From Chamaecyparis obtusa (lineage: Eukaryota > Streptophyta > Pinopsida > Cupressales > Cupressaceae), in the NCBI GenBank assembly GCA_027943335.1, contig BSBK01005649.1:2092501-2156500 (forward strand): a stretch of 64,000 bases of DNA. The letters are read 5' to 3'. The translations under genes were made by a program, and so were the position numbers. Positions within the stretch are counted from its first letter, which is position 1; each line of letters opens with the position of its first letter. The notes beneath the pieces are model-generated. The model was given only the letters and a program-made list of their open reading frames with translations. It had not been told where the DNA came from and did not search any database. Below, one piece after another: positions 1-11,728 of the stretch.

Positions 1-121
1 ATAGAAAGATAAGTGGGAAAATCAAGCATAAATACATCCAAATCTTGAAATTACAAAAAAAGGGCCTAATAGGTCCCAGAGAAAAAATAAAATATGTAAA
101 TGGATGGATAAATGGGAAATC
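1..121. other. Flank outside the nested stack
   Basis: AT-rich sequence with no gene that I recognise. Its last five bases (117-121, aaatc) are one copy of the target duplication of element B. The sequence therefore continues directly at 45645 in the pre-insertion chromosome. Confidence 0.7.
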
Positions 122-445
122 TGTTAGAAATAGGAAATATTGAGAGGGGGGTGAATCAGTATTTCACAAACTTTTACTTTTTCCCACTTATGGATATATG
201 AAATTAACTTGTAACTTACATAAGAAACTAAACTGAATAATAAACACAACCATTACATAAAGGAACTCATAACACCATGTTTTTTCTCAAGGAAACCCTG
301 GCCAAGGGAAAACCCCGGTGGGGATGATACCCACAAATGATCCATTAATCAAAAGTATTTGGTTAGAGATATTAGCCCTATTAGGAGTCTATTAACATTC
401 GTATAGTGTCTCTATCCTTGTTAGAGGACTTTAGGCCTTGTTAGA
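122..445 (-). repeat. Element B 3' LTR, piece 1 (distal end)
   Basis: It matches 44519-44850 in order, including the shared start tgttagaaatagg and the block aaccctggccaaggg. It ends with ttaga (441-445), the first copy of the chromovirus target duplication. The LTR resumes at 6476. Confidence 0.9.
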
Positions 446-1000
446 TGATGCAAGAGCATCTTGGGTTCTTGGCAATCTTGTATCACCAAAAACATGTTAG
501 AGTGGTTAGATATGCTCGGTAGCTTCTTTTGGACTCTCGATGATGTTTTCCTATTTCCACTGATGGGGCTCGGTTCCTACATTTACCAAGTTGGCTCGGT
601 TGGTTCATCGAGTTAATTTCCTATCGCTCCGTAATCTTTCTCACTGAGTGGTTTATTTTGGATTTCTTTTGAGGCCGACTTGTGCATTGAATTTTGGTCG
701 CAGAGTTAATGTTGGTATCGATCATTAGGAAGCATGTGGACCTAGATCTGGTCATTTCTTTCTCCAATGATGGATCTGAAGGTTGACTTGTTTCGGTAGC
801 ATCTTGTTTAAATAGAGTTGTTTTTAGTTTAGGCATCAGTAGCTAGAGGTCAGTTCTAGAATTTAGAAGATAGGATTGGAAGTTGAATCCTCACAGGTTG
901 GAGGACTGTTATAATCAATTTGAATGTATTTGGCCATAACTAGGAAGGCCTTATAGCCTGGCATGTATGAGGTTATTTGATGAATAATAAATGAGCTGTT

Positions 1001-1057
<57 letters not shown>

Positions 1058-1145
1058 GGTGTTATTGCTTCTATGTGTTGTATCTGTATGGAGGTTAGTG
1101 ATTGGGGTGTGTATTTGGCCCCTCATCTTTCCCTTTCTTGTGTCA
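446..1145 (+). repeat. Chromovirus 5' LTR
   Basis: It runs from tgatgcaagagc to cttgtgtca, 700 bp, and is directly followed by the primer-binding site. It aligns along its length with 5791-6470. It is longer than the 3' LTR mainly because of a CT microsatellite. The two LTRs are visibly diverged, so the insertion is not recent. Confidence 0.9.
1002..1052. repeat. (CT)n microsatellite, about 25 units
   Basis: An uninterrupted CT tract inside the 5' LTR. The matching place in the 3' LTR (about 6369-6377) has only four to five units, so the expansion or contraction happened after insertion. Confidence 0.97.
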
Positions 1146-1147
1146 AG

Positions 1148-1159
1148 TGGTATCAGAGC
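1148..1159 (+). other. Primer-binding site, initiator tRNA-Met
   Basis: tggtatcagagc lies two bases after the end of the 5' LTR. It is the standard plant tRNA-iMet primer site for minus-strand DNA synthesis. Confidence 0.9.
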
Positions 1160-1300
1160 AAGGTTGAGATCTGGATCTGAACTTGCAAGTTTAGGTTGAG
1201 GGTTCCTACTTGCAAACCATAGTTGACATTTGTTGTGGGGTAGCAAATTGCGATCTGACCTACAATTGTAGAGGGTTTCAAGATTATTCATGGGAGGTGA

Positions 1301-2359
1301 GATGCTGATCCAAGATTAGAAGATATGTTAAGACAAATTGTTGCTAGGTTAGAAGTTGTTGAGACAGCCCAGCACCGAGGAAGACATCTTGAGGATGTTA
1401 ATGATGAATAAATTGAAGATGAGCAAGGTGAAGCCGACCCTGCACCTGTGATGGATCAAGTTGAAGAAATAATTTTGAAGGCATTGACAAACTTGAAGTC
1501 CACACCACATTTCTATCTTCCTTAATACAGTGGAAGGTTGGATTCAGATGAGTTGATGGATTGGATAACCGAGATGGAAAAGTACTTTGAATATGAAAAT
1601 GTCCCTGAGGAGAAAAAGGTGAAAATTGCAAGCACAAAGTTGAAGAGTCGTGCATCCTTGTGGTGGGAGCATCTAAAATTGGATAGAAAAAGGAAAGGCA
1701 AAGATAAAATAAAGGTATGGAATAAGATGGTGAGTAAATTGAAGCATAAGTTCTGACCATGTGATTATCAGATTAACCTAGTTAGGAGAATGCAAAGTTT
1801 GAGGCAAAAATATAGCTTGGTAAAATACTATACTAAGGAATTCTATAGATTAGACATCAGATCTAGACATGATGAGGATGAAGTGGAAAGAATTTCTAGG
1901 TACCTGAAAAGGTTAAGAGTTTCCATCAAAGAAGAAATCAGTCTGGTTAAGTTGGAGAGCATTGAGGAAGCTTATCAATTTGCCTTGAAAGCTAAGGACA
2001 AATTAAACAGAAGACATGAGCAAAGACAAAGAGGAAGAGGTCATAGATTCCCTAGAGGAAGAGGTAGATCTTATGGTGAAAACAATAGATCTTATCAAGA
2101 CAAGACAAACTAGGATAAAGGTAAGACCGAGTGGAAAAGTGAAGATTCTTCTAGAGGAAGAGGTAGTAACTACCGAGGTGGTTATAGCAGAGGTGGATTT
2201 CAAGGAACTTGTTACAATTGTGGAGAAGAAGGACATAGGTCATTTGAGTGTACACATGCAATTAAGAAGGTCGGTAATAGTAGAAATGCTTTGGTGCAAG
2301 AAGACTCACCGAATGAACCTGAGAAGGAAAAGAACTTAATGGTCAGGAGAGCACTTTAG
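1301..2359 (+). pseudogene. gag: Chromovirus gag, with internal stops
   Basis: Encodes the capsid/nucleocapsid polyprotein that packages element RNA. The frame from about 1301 is coding-like, starting with a short helical N-terminus. From 1529 it has the retrotransposon gag core (SGRLDSDELMDWI, then ASLWWEHL). Then come an RG-rich stretch (about 2020-2200) and one CCHC zinc knuckle at 2210-2257 (CYNCGEEGHRSFEC), all in the same frame. In-frame stops occur before 1529, at 1754, at 2111 and at 2357. There is no frameshift in this stretch. The N-terminal start codon is not clear. Non-functional. Confidence 0.85.
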
Positions 2360-2767
2360 AGTTAAAGTAATAAGGAAGATCTGGTAAGGAAAAGTTTGTT
2401 CAAGACCAGATGTAGATTTGTTGATGAAGTGTGGAAGGTAATCATTGATAGTGAAAGCTCAGAGAATTTGACATCTAAGGAAATGGTTGCAAAATTGCAG
2501 TTGGAAAGGTTGAAACACCCAAGACCCTATCAGATTTCATGGACCAAGGATGAGCATACACTATTGGTAAGTGAACAATGTTATGTGAATTTGAAAATTG
2601 GAAAGTACTATGATAAAGTGTTATGTGATATCATGCCTATGGATTGTTGTCATATTTTGTTGGGTAGACCTTGGAAATATGAGACATGTTATATATGATG
2701 GGAGATTGCATAAATATACCATTTGGGCTAATGGGAGAAGACAAATCTTGTTGCCTTTGATTGAATA
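2360..2767 (+). pseudogene. pro: Chromovirus aspartic protease, frameshifted
   Basis: The retropepsin that cleaves the Gag-Pol polyprotein. Visible parts are VIIDSESSENLTS around 2438-2476 and DIMPMDCCHILLGRPW at 2627-2674. The active-site triad is normally D-S/T-G. Here it reads D-S-E, so the glycine is replaced. A one-base frame change near 2681 moves the continuation (RHVIYDGRLHKY) into another frame, which ends in a stop near 2765. Non-functional. Confidence 0.85.
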
Positions 2768-2847
2768 GCCTGTTAGTAATGTTTGTACATCAGTGAAAGT
2801 TTATTTGATGGAAGGAAGAAAGTTTGTTAAGGATTTGAAGAAGAAGA

Positions 2848-4300
2848 ATGTGTGTTTTTGTGATCCCTAACAAACCGAGTGAGAAAATAGTCGATAGCAT
2901 CCCTGAAGAGGTTGATAAGATACTCATTGAGTACAAAGAGATCATTTCTAATAATGTACCTGATGGTTTGCCACCGAAGAGAAGCATTGATCATTGTATG
3001 GATCTAATTCCTGGAGCTAGTTTACTGAATAAGGCACCACATCGATTAACACCTACTGAGAATCAAGAACTTAACTGACAAATCCAAGAATTGTTGCAGA
3101 AAGGTTTGATTTGAGAAAGTTTGCATCCATGTGCAGTTTTAGCTATATTGGCACCTAAGAATAATGGAGAATGGTGAATGTGTACTGATTCTAGAGAAAT
3201 TAACAAGATAAAAGTGAAATATAGGTTTCCTATACTGAGAATGGATGGCATAATGGACAATTTGACAAGAGCAAAGCATTTTACTGAAATTGATTTGAAA
3301 AGTGGATATCATCATATTAGAATTGGAGAAGGTGATGAGTGGAAGACTACTTTTAAGACAAGAGAAGGTTTGTATGAGTGGTTGGTTATGCCTTTCGGTT
3401 TAACTAATGCACCGAGTACTTTTATGAGATTGATGAATGAGGTTTTGAAGAAATTTTTGGGTAAATTTGTGACTGTATACCTAGATGACATTTTGATATT
3501 TAGTAAGATCAGAGAAGAAAATTTGTTGCACATTAAACAAGTATTGCAGAAATTGAAAGAAGAAAAGTTGTTGATTAATCTGAAAAAGTGTTCCTTCATG
3601 AAAGAAGAGATTGTATATGTGGGACTTGTGAATTCATCTGATGGTTTGAAAATGGATCCTAAGAAGGTTGAAGCTATTTTGAATTGGCCTACACCTAAAA
3701 ATGCTAGTGAGGTAAGATCATTTAATGGTTTAGCAAGTTTTTACCAAAATTTCATCAGAAATTCCAGTTCAATTTGTAATGTTATGACTGAGACTATGAG
3801 TGGAGATAAAAGGGAATTTAAGTGGACACATGGAGCTGATAGAAGTTTTGAGTGGACACGTGGAGTTGATAGAAGTTTTGAGACTCTGAAGCAGAAGGTT
3901 GTTGAATTTCTCATGTTAGCTTTACCTGATTTCAATAAGGTATTTCAAGTTGAATGTGATGCAAGTGGTAATGCAATAGGAGTTTTTTTGTGTCAAGAAG
4001 GTAAACCTGTTGCTTTCTTTAGTGAGAAGTTGAATGATGCAAAAAGGATATATTCAGTGTATGATCAAGAGTTCTATGCTATTTTTTAATCCCTGAAGAA
4101 ATGGAGACAGTATTTGATACCGAGTGAATTTGTGTTGTATACTAATCATAAGGCTTTGCAATATTTGGGTAGTCAAACTAAGTTGAATCAGAGACATATG
4201 AAATGGGTTGAATATTTTCAGAGTTATACATTTGTGATAAAACATAACAATGGATTCACTAACTGAGTTGTTGATGCATTGAGTAGAAGAAGATCTTTGA
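2848..4300 (+). pseudogene. pol: Chromovirus reverse transcriptase and RNase H, with nonsense codons
   Basis: RT copies element RNA to DNA and RNase H removes the RNA strand. RT begins around LPPKRSIDH (about 2970). It has the conserved finger and palm blocks [23 protein letters not shown] and the catalytic box VYLDDILIF at about 3475-3500. The RNase H domain follows ([27 protein letters not shown]). Stops at 3076, 3112, 3175, 4087 and 4264 fall where the family usually has Arg or Gln. One catalytic Asp of RNase H appears as Asn (YTNHKAL, about 4137). The frame is otherwise unbroken. Confidence 0.9.
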
Positions 4301-5598
4301 TGACTAAAATGAGAATTGAAGTTCTTGGTTTTGATGACATGAAATATTTTTATGAAACTGACCCTAATTTTTCTGAGTTGTGGAGGAAGTGCAGAGTACC
4401 TATTCAAGATCAGTCGAGTACTAAATGGGAAGACTATTTCATTCAAGAAGGTATGTTATTTAAAGGTATTCAGTTGTGTATACTGAGAGGATCAATGAGA
4501 ACTAATTTGGTAAAAGAGAAACATAGTAGTGGTTTGGCTAGACATTTTAGCATTGACAAAACATTGAATTTGCTTAAGGAAAAATAATTTTGTCCACAGT
4601 TATATAAGGATGTTCAAAAATTTGTGAGAAATTGTGGAATTTGTCAAGTTGCAAAGGGAGTAAGTCATAATACTGGATTGTATACACCAATTTCTATTCC
4701 CAAGAAACCTTGGATTGATATCAGTATGGATTTTGTTCTTGGCTTACTGAAGACAATAAGAGGTAACGATTCTATATTTTCTATTGTGGATAGATTTTCT
4801 AAGATGACACATTTTATACCCTTTAGAAAAACATCAGATGTAGTGCATATAACATTTCTTTTCTTTAAGGAAATTGTCAGATTGCATGGATTACTGAGGA
4901 GTATCATCTCTGACCGAGACAATAAATTTGTTGGATACTTTTGGAAGACTCTTTGGAAAAAGTTGGGTACTGAGTTGAGGTATAGTTCTACATTTCACCC
5001 ATAGACTGATGGACAAATAGATGTTGTAACTAGAAGTTTGGGTACTCTTTTGAGATGCTTAGTTGGAGATAAACTGAGTAATTAGGATTCTATGTTGGCA
5101 CAAGCAGAGTTTGCATACAATAATTCAGTGAATAGGAGTACTGGGAAAACATCTTTTGAGATTGTTAATGGCATACAACCGAGAGGTATATCAGATTTGA
5201 AGAACATTACTGGTGAAGAAAAGAGAAGTGTCGAAGGAGAAAAAAATTTTGAATTCATGAAGACATTGCATGAGGAAGTGAAACATAAGTTGGAGAATAG
5301 TAATTTAAAAAAAAAGGACAAAGCAGATAGATCAAAAAGACATAAGACTTTTGCAGTTGGGGATGAAGTTATGGTACACTTGAAGAAAGGTAGATTTCCT
5401 ATTGGAACCTATGGAAAGTTGAAAATGAAGAAATTTGGTCCTTGCAAGATATTGAGGAAAATTGATAGTGGAAACGCTTATGAGATTGAATTACCTGATG
5501 ACATGGATATATCACCTATATTCAATATTTCAGACTTGTATGAATATCATGAACCTAATGAAGATATGACAGTACCGAATGATTATCCTAAGAAATAG
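4301..5598 (+). pseudogene. int: Chromovirus integrase, with nonsense codons
   Basis: Inserts element DNA into the chromosome. The N-terminal zinc-binding HHCC region is at about 4516-4650 (KHSSGLARHF, then CGICQVAK). The catalytic core has the first Asp in ISMDFVLGL (about 4717), the second in ISDRDNKF (about 4905), and the third position in TDGQIDVV (about 5005). The third position is Asp instead of the usual Glu. A GPY-like C-terminal module follows (KKFGPCKIL, about 5425). Stops at 4585, 5002, 5083 and 5596 interrupt it, all in the same frame. Non-functional. Confidence 0.9.
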
Positions 5599-5760
5599 AC
5601 AAAAGAAGTTGAGCAGATTTTGGAACAAATAATTAGCAGAAGCACAAGAGGAAACGAATACATGGAGTATCAAGTGAAATGGAAGAACATACCAATTGAA
5701 GACAGTTCATGGATTTCACAATATGAGTTGGATTTAGATCAGGTTGCACCTACTACATGA
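5599..5760 (+). pseudogene. Chromodomain at the C-terminus of Pol
   Basis: After the stop at 5596-5598 the same frame reads KEVEQILEQ, NEYMEYQVKWKN and DSSWISQYEL. This is a chromodomain with its aromatic pattern (Y, W, W). In chromoviruses this domain directs integration to chromatin carrying particular histone marks. The natural terminator is TGA at 5758-5760, 30 bp before the 3' LTR. Confidence 0.85.
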
Positions 5761-5790
5761 TTCAAAGAATCATCTCAAAACAACCTCAGG

Positions 5791-6470
5791 TGTCTAATGT
5801 AGGAGAATCTTGAGTTCTTGTAAATCTTGTATCACCAAAAACATGTTAGAGTGTTTAGATATGCTCGGTAGCTTCTTTTGGGCTTTCGGTGATGTTTTCC
5901 TGTTTCCACCGATGGGGCTTAGTTACTACTTGGTTCCTTCATTTACCGCATTGGCTCAGTTGGTTCACCAGGTTAATTTTTTGTCACTCGGTAATCTTGT
6001 TCACTGAGTGGTTTATTTTGGATTTCTTTTGAGGCTGACTTGTGCATTGAATTTTGGTCAAGGAGTTAATGTTGGTATCGATCATTGGGAAGTGTGTGGA
6101 CCTAAATTTGGTCATTTCTTTCTCCAATGATGGATTTGAAGGCCGACTTGTTTCAATAGCCTCTTGTTTAAATAGAGTTATTGTTTGTAGTTTAGGCATT
6201 AGTAGCTAGAGGTTGGTTCTAGAAGTTAGAAGATATGATTGGAAGTTGAATCCTCGCAGGATGGAGGACTGTTATAATCAATTTGAATGTATTTGGCCAT
6301 AACCAGGAATGCCTTATATCCTGACATGTATGAGGTTATTTGATGAATAATAAATGATATTTTGCATTCTCTCTCTCATTTTGGTGTTATTTCCTCTATG
6401 TGTTGTATCTGTAAGGAGGTTAGTGATCAGGGTGTGCCTTTGGCCCCTCATCCTACTCTTTCTTGTGTCA
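5791..6470 (+). repeat. Chromovirus 3' LTR
   Basis: 680 bp, starting tgtctaatgtagg and ending cttgtgtca, collinear with the 5' LTR. The exact left end is uncertain by a few bases because the first bases differ between the two LTRs and the upstream polypurine tract is weak. The second ttaga copy follows at 6471-6475. Confidence 0.85.
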
Positions 6471-6475
6471 TTAGA

Positions 6476-7095
6476 AGCCTCAACCCTATTGGGAGTTGGT
6501 ATTACAAAATATGAAAGATGAAAGATGATCTCACTACCAAAACATGTAATATACAATGATAATCTTAAATATAAAAGATAGAATACAAAAAACTTTTACA
6601 ACTATTGAATATCTTCAATATTCTGATCTAGCTTGTAGGCTCTTCACAAAACTTGTTATCACCTTGAACTGATCTAACCATATATTAGGTTTCGCATAAT
6701 ACATCAATACAAAATCTCTTTACAGCTTTGCATTACATATATTACTTGCTTACTTAAAATTTCACATAACATAATATTCCTCTTTATACTAGCTATCTCA
6801 AATATAGCTTATCAGTCGACTTCCATATTATCAAAACATAATATTAACTCTTTTTGCCTTATGGTTAACATCTAGGATGTCATACCTAATTATTCAAGTC
6901 ATTATTTTGATTAAAAAAAAAATCCCTTAACTCAAAATAATCAATTACTAATCGTTGCTATGTTTTGGTCGGCTCAACATTGTCTCAGTAAGACATTAAT
7001 ATTTTTGTTCGTACATGTCATACAATCTTGTGCTCTTAGATGTAGCTTCAATATACCTTGTATAATCTATGTTCAAGTACACATGCACTGAAATT
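6476..7095 (-). repeat. Element B 3' LTR, piece 2 (middle)
   Basis: Collinear with 44835-45465 of the intact B LTR. It runs from agcctcaaccctattggg to catgcactg. Its last five bases, aaatt (7091-7095), are the left target duplication of element A, with one base changed from aaagt. Confidence 0.9.
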
Positions 7096-8146
7096 TGTTA
7101 GGATTAGGTAATACTGAGAGGGGGGTGAATCAATATTATTGCACTTTAATTTAAACTTTAACCAATTATAAATAAACCACAATAATGCTGAAATGAAAAA
7201 AACATATAAGCACAACACATAACTCATGACACCATGATTTTTTCTCGAGGAAACCCTGGCCAAGGAAAAACTCTGATGGGGATGGTACCCACAACTATGC
7301 ACTAAAATATTACATCCCTACTAGGAGATCTAGCCCTATTCGGAGCTGATTATTACATAGTACATTTCCTTGTTAGAGGAAAATAAAACCTTTTTAGGGG
7401 TATACAAAACACCTGGTTAAAGGTGGTGAGAAAATTTCTCTTACAATAAAAAAATTGTCACAAAGAGTTCTCCAAAATATGAACAATACAAGCACTTATC
7501 TTGCTTAGATAGTTTCAGTTATAGCTCTATTTATTACTGATCTTACATCTGCTCTCTGCTCTTAGATTCGCAACCTTGCTTCATCATCACATCTCATACA
7601 TATCTTCACTTCTACAAAATCATTATATACATATAAAAAATTTGTCATCCAGTCAGCTTCACAAATACCATACAAAACATAATAATTAATTATATAAATG
7701 ATAAGTATGATGTTGGCGATCTTATATTACCCAAGTGTTGATAATATATTTCATTCACCTTACTTAGCATGTTACCATATCCACTAACCTTTCCTTAATC
7801 TTCGCAACTGCTCATATGCCTTGTTATACTGATTCTCTGTCTTCGCATACCTTCAGATCACTGAATCTCATTGATATGATCACCAAAACTCATGCACTTT
7901 TAATTGAAGCATATACATATCCCAAAATACCTTCTACTAACTTTGTAGACCATAATACCTCATACATTTCCATCACTAACCAAAACTGTAACACTATACC
8001 CTATTACCCTGATTCTGGACTTAGTCATTTTTATGACTGTGACTCCAGTAGCAAAACTATCTGCATGTGATCACTCCAGCATAAGTGTTGCCATGAATGA
8101 CAAACCTCAAGTGATCTCTAGTGCTCCACAACATCACTTGCCAATA
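7096..8146 (-). repeat. Element A 3' LTR
   Basis: 1051 bp, collinear with 37888-38920. Read on the plus strand it starts tgttaggattagg and ends cttgccaata. The expected CA end has become TA. Confidence 0.9.
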
Positions 8147-8162
8147 ATATCTCCCTTTGGCA
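8147..8162 (-). other. Element A polypurine tract
   Basis: On the minus strand it reads gccaaagggagatat directly before the 3' LTR. This is the plus-strand primer used in reverse transcription. The equivalent in B is at 39106-39120. Confidence 0.75.
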
Positions 8163-8545
8163 TTGATGGAAACACTTATAAAAATGACTAAGTGTTAAAA
8201 GCACTATCTTTAACTAAGTACATAGAACTTTTCTTTTCTTTTCTATTTTCTTCTTTTATATATTCTTTTTTGTATTTACATTTTTTTTTCTCTTCTTATT
8301 ATTCTCTTATCTCTTTTTCTTTTTTTTACTCTCCTCATTTTTCTCTTTCTCTTCCACTCCCTTTGACATCAATGGAAAAGGTACATTCAAAATTTCAAAA
8401 CTTAAGCACAAAAAGGACTTAGTGCTTACTCACCAACTTTAAGATATCTTAGAAAGAGCTTTCCAAGGTCTTTACTTCCTCAACCCATGATTTGATTTAA
8501 GAGCTCACTAACATGGATCAATCCATTCAGTGCATATGATGTTGT

Positions 8546-11500
8546 CTATGTTGCCTTAAGCTCGTTAGGTGTAGACATAGACATTGAACCTTCAACATTT
8601 TCCATCTCTGATAGATGAGTTTCAAGCATCAAAAACTTAGGGGTTAAAAGGCTCTTCAACAAGCCAAGTCTATCTACAACTCTCCCTTTCTCTGTTTCCA
8701 AAACACTAATTTTGTCCAACAGCTTGGATGCCTCTTTATCCATTTCACCCACAGTTAGTGAAGATGTTTCACAACTATCCATCAGATTGTCCAAAGTAGC
8801 CCTATCCTTGGCTATGATATCTTCAATATTCTTTACATGACTGCAAGGACTTATGAAGTAATTGTAAATCTTTTTGCCTTGAGCTATGCAATTCTTGGCC
8901 TTAAGAGTAGTAGCCTTGAGAATGTCTAAGTCCCATGAGATGGACTAACAAACTCCTATCCTTGGCTATGATATCTTCAATATTCTTTACATGACTACAA
9001 GGACTTATGCAGTAATTGTAAATCCTTTTGCCTTGAGCTATGCAATTATTGGCCTTAAGAGTAGTAACCTTGAGAATGTCTAAGTCCCATGAGATGGACT
9101 AACAAACTTCTCTCAACTTCTTCTCCAAAAATTTCTTCTCTGCCTTGTCTTCTACAATTTTTAGCAATGAGTCAAAGTTACTGGCAAAGCTATCTAGCAC
9201 CATACCTAGATTCTCAGCTTCATCCTTTCCTTGAAGGTCAATCGATGTAGGAAGTAACTTGTTTACTGTCTCTATAGCCCTAGTCATTATTTTGGCTCTT
9301 TTATCCCCTTTCTGTACCGATCTTTCTTTAGCTTTAGTGAAGGCCATGAAGGATAGCCTCATAAGCTCATCCTCATCCATGTTATCTACATCAACACTCA
9401 TCAATTTGGCCATACTTTCCAATAATAAAGAGGTGTCAGGTTCTTGTTTTTGCTCCACTCTAACCTCGACTATTTTTTTTGTTCTAGTTTCTTCTTCCTT
9501 CCTTTCTTCCTGCTGAATTTCTTTTTCGTGTGACTTCTCTTCTTGTTTCTCTTGTGTTTTCTCTTCATTTGTCTATCCTTGTGCTTCAACTTCCATCACA
9601 TTTTTCAAGTTACCCAGAAATGGGTCATTTATGTCATGCAAAGTATCAAAGGTCACAAGCACACCATCGACAAATAAATCTGGTTGCATGCTAGCTTGCT
9701 CACTTCCTTCTACTGCCTTATAACTTTCTCCTAATCCCAAAGATGTAGGTTTGGTGACCTTAGGAGGTGATGTATTCTTTGGCATATCACTCATTAGGAT
9801 CTGATCCAATGCTTTTTTAATATCCTCAATCACTTCATCATATTTCCTAACCATGATATTCACTAGTCTGGCCTTTGTCCTCATCAAGGGTTTTAATTCA
9901 TTTATTATTCTCTCCCTTTCTTGTATAGAGACAACAGGTAGCATGTCCTCAATAACTTTATTTCTTATATTTTCATCTTCTGATTGTGCCAACTACTTCC
10001 TGATTTACAGTTTGCTATATAGTTCTTTAGGGATACTCCCTTCAATTTCCAACAATTTTTTCTTGAAGATTAGCAAGTGTTCAATTATGGTGTCTTCAAT
10101 AATTGCTTGATCCTCATAACCATATCTTTCATAGTACCTGTCCACTGTCTTCAGGTTACCATCTTTTATCACTCTCTTATGTAGTGACTTAAGGCCTGGT
10201 TTCCATAAGGTTTGTGGATCCTTCTATTCTGCTTTCTCTTCTACTTTCTCAATTACCGTTTCCTCTTTCTTTTTCCTTTTCACTCCTACCTCTTTCTCCT
10301 TAGGACTATCCTACTTACTAGATCTTGTGGATCTTCTAGGAATGTTCATAGGCACAACTTCTTGTGCTGCCTCCTCTTGTGTAACTGACAAGTCAACAAT
10401 ATCAATAGTAGGACTTACTTTCTTTTCTACCTCTAAGGGAGTAGGAGCATCAATGGCCATGCTTGAAGATGCTTCCATCTTATTTCTTATGTTTATCAAC
10501 TGCTCCTTAGTGATTCCTACCTTTGCAGTGATATCCTCAATAATTGTACTGATTTTCCTTTTCCTTGTAACTTTCTCTCATTCTTCTCTGACTTTTTCAA
10601 AATTTTCCCTATAAGTTCCCCATCTTTCTTGGGTGGGGTCTATTTCTACTGCTAGTACATGCTCAACCTGCATAGTCAATATTTCAGCACTGACTTCATA
10701 CCCCATAGGGTAACACCATTTCATTCTTGGTTCCACTGCCTCAAAACAAACACAATAAGTTTCAACCATGAAACATATAGTGTCATGATACTTCTCAATA
10801 ATGTTTTCAGGTATTCTATACCTTCCTTGATCTTCCTTTGTAAGATTTTGGTCATAGTAAATAGTTCACCATCAACCCAATTCTTATCTTGTCTTATGTA
10901 ACTCTCTGAAATCTAAATCCTTGTGGGTAAATTATCCTTCCATGCCCTAGGGTGCATACCAGGAAACTTGTGAATGATATGAATGTACATATGGACAAAT
11001 AAGGACCCAAACCTAAATACTTTAGATTTATCTTTCTTTATGGCCTTTACATTTTATAGGAACTATTGTGCTAGAACTTTGCAAAGGTTATATTTATTAT
11101 TTTCCTTCACCATTCTATATGCCATCATGATGACTCCAGCTGATATAGAGTTTGATATGCTACTATAAAATAGTTTGTAGCCCAATAACATTTCTATCAA
11201 CCTAACATCTTGCTAAAAGATGTCATTGACTATCATCGCCCTCTTATCCCACTTGGAATGGGTTAGGGTTTCTGCCTGTTTCCTTAGGTTCTTCTCTACA
11301 ACTGGAAGGGTTCCTTCATTATCAAGACCTATTATATCATGGATCATTTGTGCACATATTTTTACTGGTTGTTCTTCAATCCAAAAAAATTGATCATGTA
11401 TCCTACTGAGGATAATCTTGAACCATTCTTTTTCCATGAATTTCGTGAGTAGGGTTAGTTTAATGATAGATTGGTCTTCTAGGTATTTGAACTCTTCTAC

Positions 11501-11728
11501 CATAGATCCATCTGCTTCTATCATAGAATCCAATTCATTGTAAATTTTTACATCTCCAATGATTTCATACTTGCAATGTATGTATGCCCTAATGTCTTCA
11601 ATGTGTAATACGCCAACAGGGGTTTGTGAAAATGCTCCTTCCAGATCATCCTCACAAGATTTAAATGGATGTCTCTTAAACTTATATCTAGGTCTATCCA
11701 CAACATTATAAATTATTGGTGCATCCAT
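8546..11728 (-). pseudogene. Element A ORF2, unrecognised retroelement protein
   Basis: I do not recognise the function. The start at 11728 (MDAPII) is supported by the B copy, which also starts MD at the same distance from a shared block (VLHIEDIRAY here, VLHLEDVRGY in B). A second shared block is KIILSRIH followed by FW. Downstream pieces are 10578-10769, 10311-10499 (basic, PRRSTRSSK), 9573-9992, 9099-9458 and 8546-8794, which has coiled-coil character. Several stops and a 154-bp tandem duplication break the frame. It has none of the RT, protease or integrase motifs. It sits between Gag and the polypurine tract, where an extra ORF would be expected in SIRE- or Athila-like elements. Confidence 0.6.
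8801..9108. repeat. 154-bp tandem duplication in element A ORF2
   Basis: 8801-8954 is repeated at 8955-9108 with only scattered differences. Both units begin cctatccttggc and end gactaacaaact. The unit length is not a multiple of three, so the duplication shifts the ORF2 frame. Confidence 0.95.

Larger units (their letters stand above)
446..6470 (+). mobile_element. Ty3/gypsy chromovirus nested in the element B LTR
   Basis: A complete but inactivated LTR retrotransposon. The target duplication ttaga is at 441-445 and 6471-6475, and the LTRs have TG...CA ends. Order of parts: 5' LTR, tRNA-Met primer site, gag with a CCHC knuckle, protease, reverse transcriptase, RNase H, integrase with HHCC and DDE motifs, C-terminal chromodomain, 3' LTR. 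The pol region from 2848 to 5760 stays in one frame but has nine internal stops. The uninterrupted target can be seen in the B 5' LTR near 44825-44840. Confidence 0.93.

Noticed and set aside
1148..1159. A tRNA gene at the tggtatcagagc sites
   Set aside because: These are 12-base primer-binding sites with no cloverleaf around them.
863..1291. Open frame with an RERERE run, and its opposite-strand LSLSLS frame
   Set aside because: Both are translations of the CT microsatellite in the LTR.
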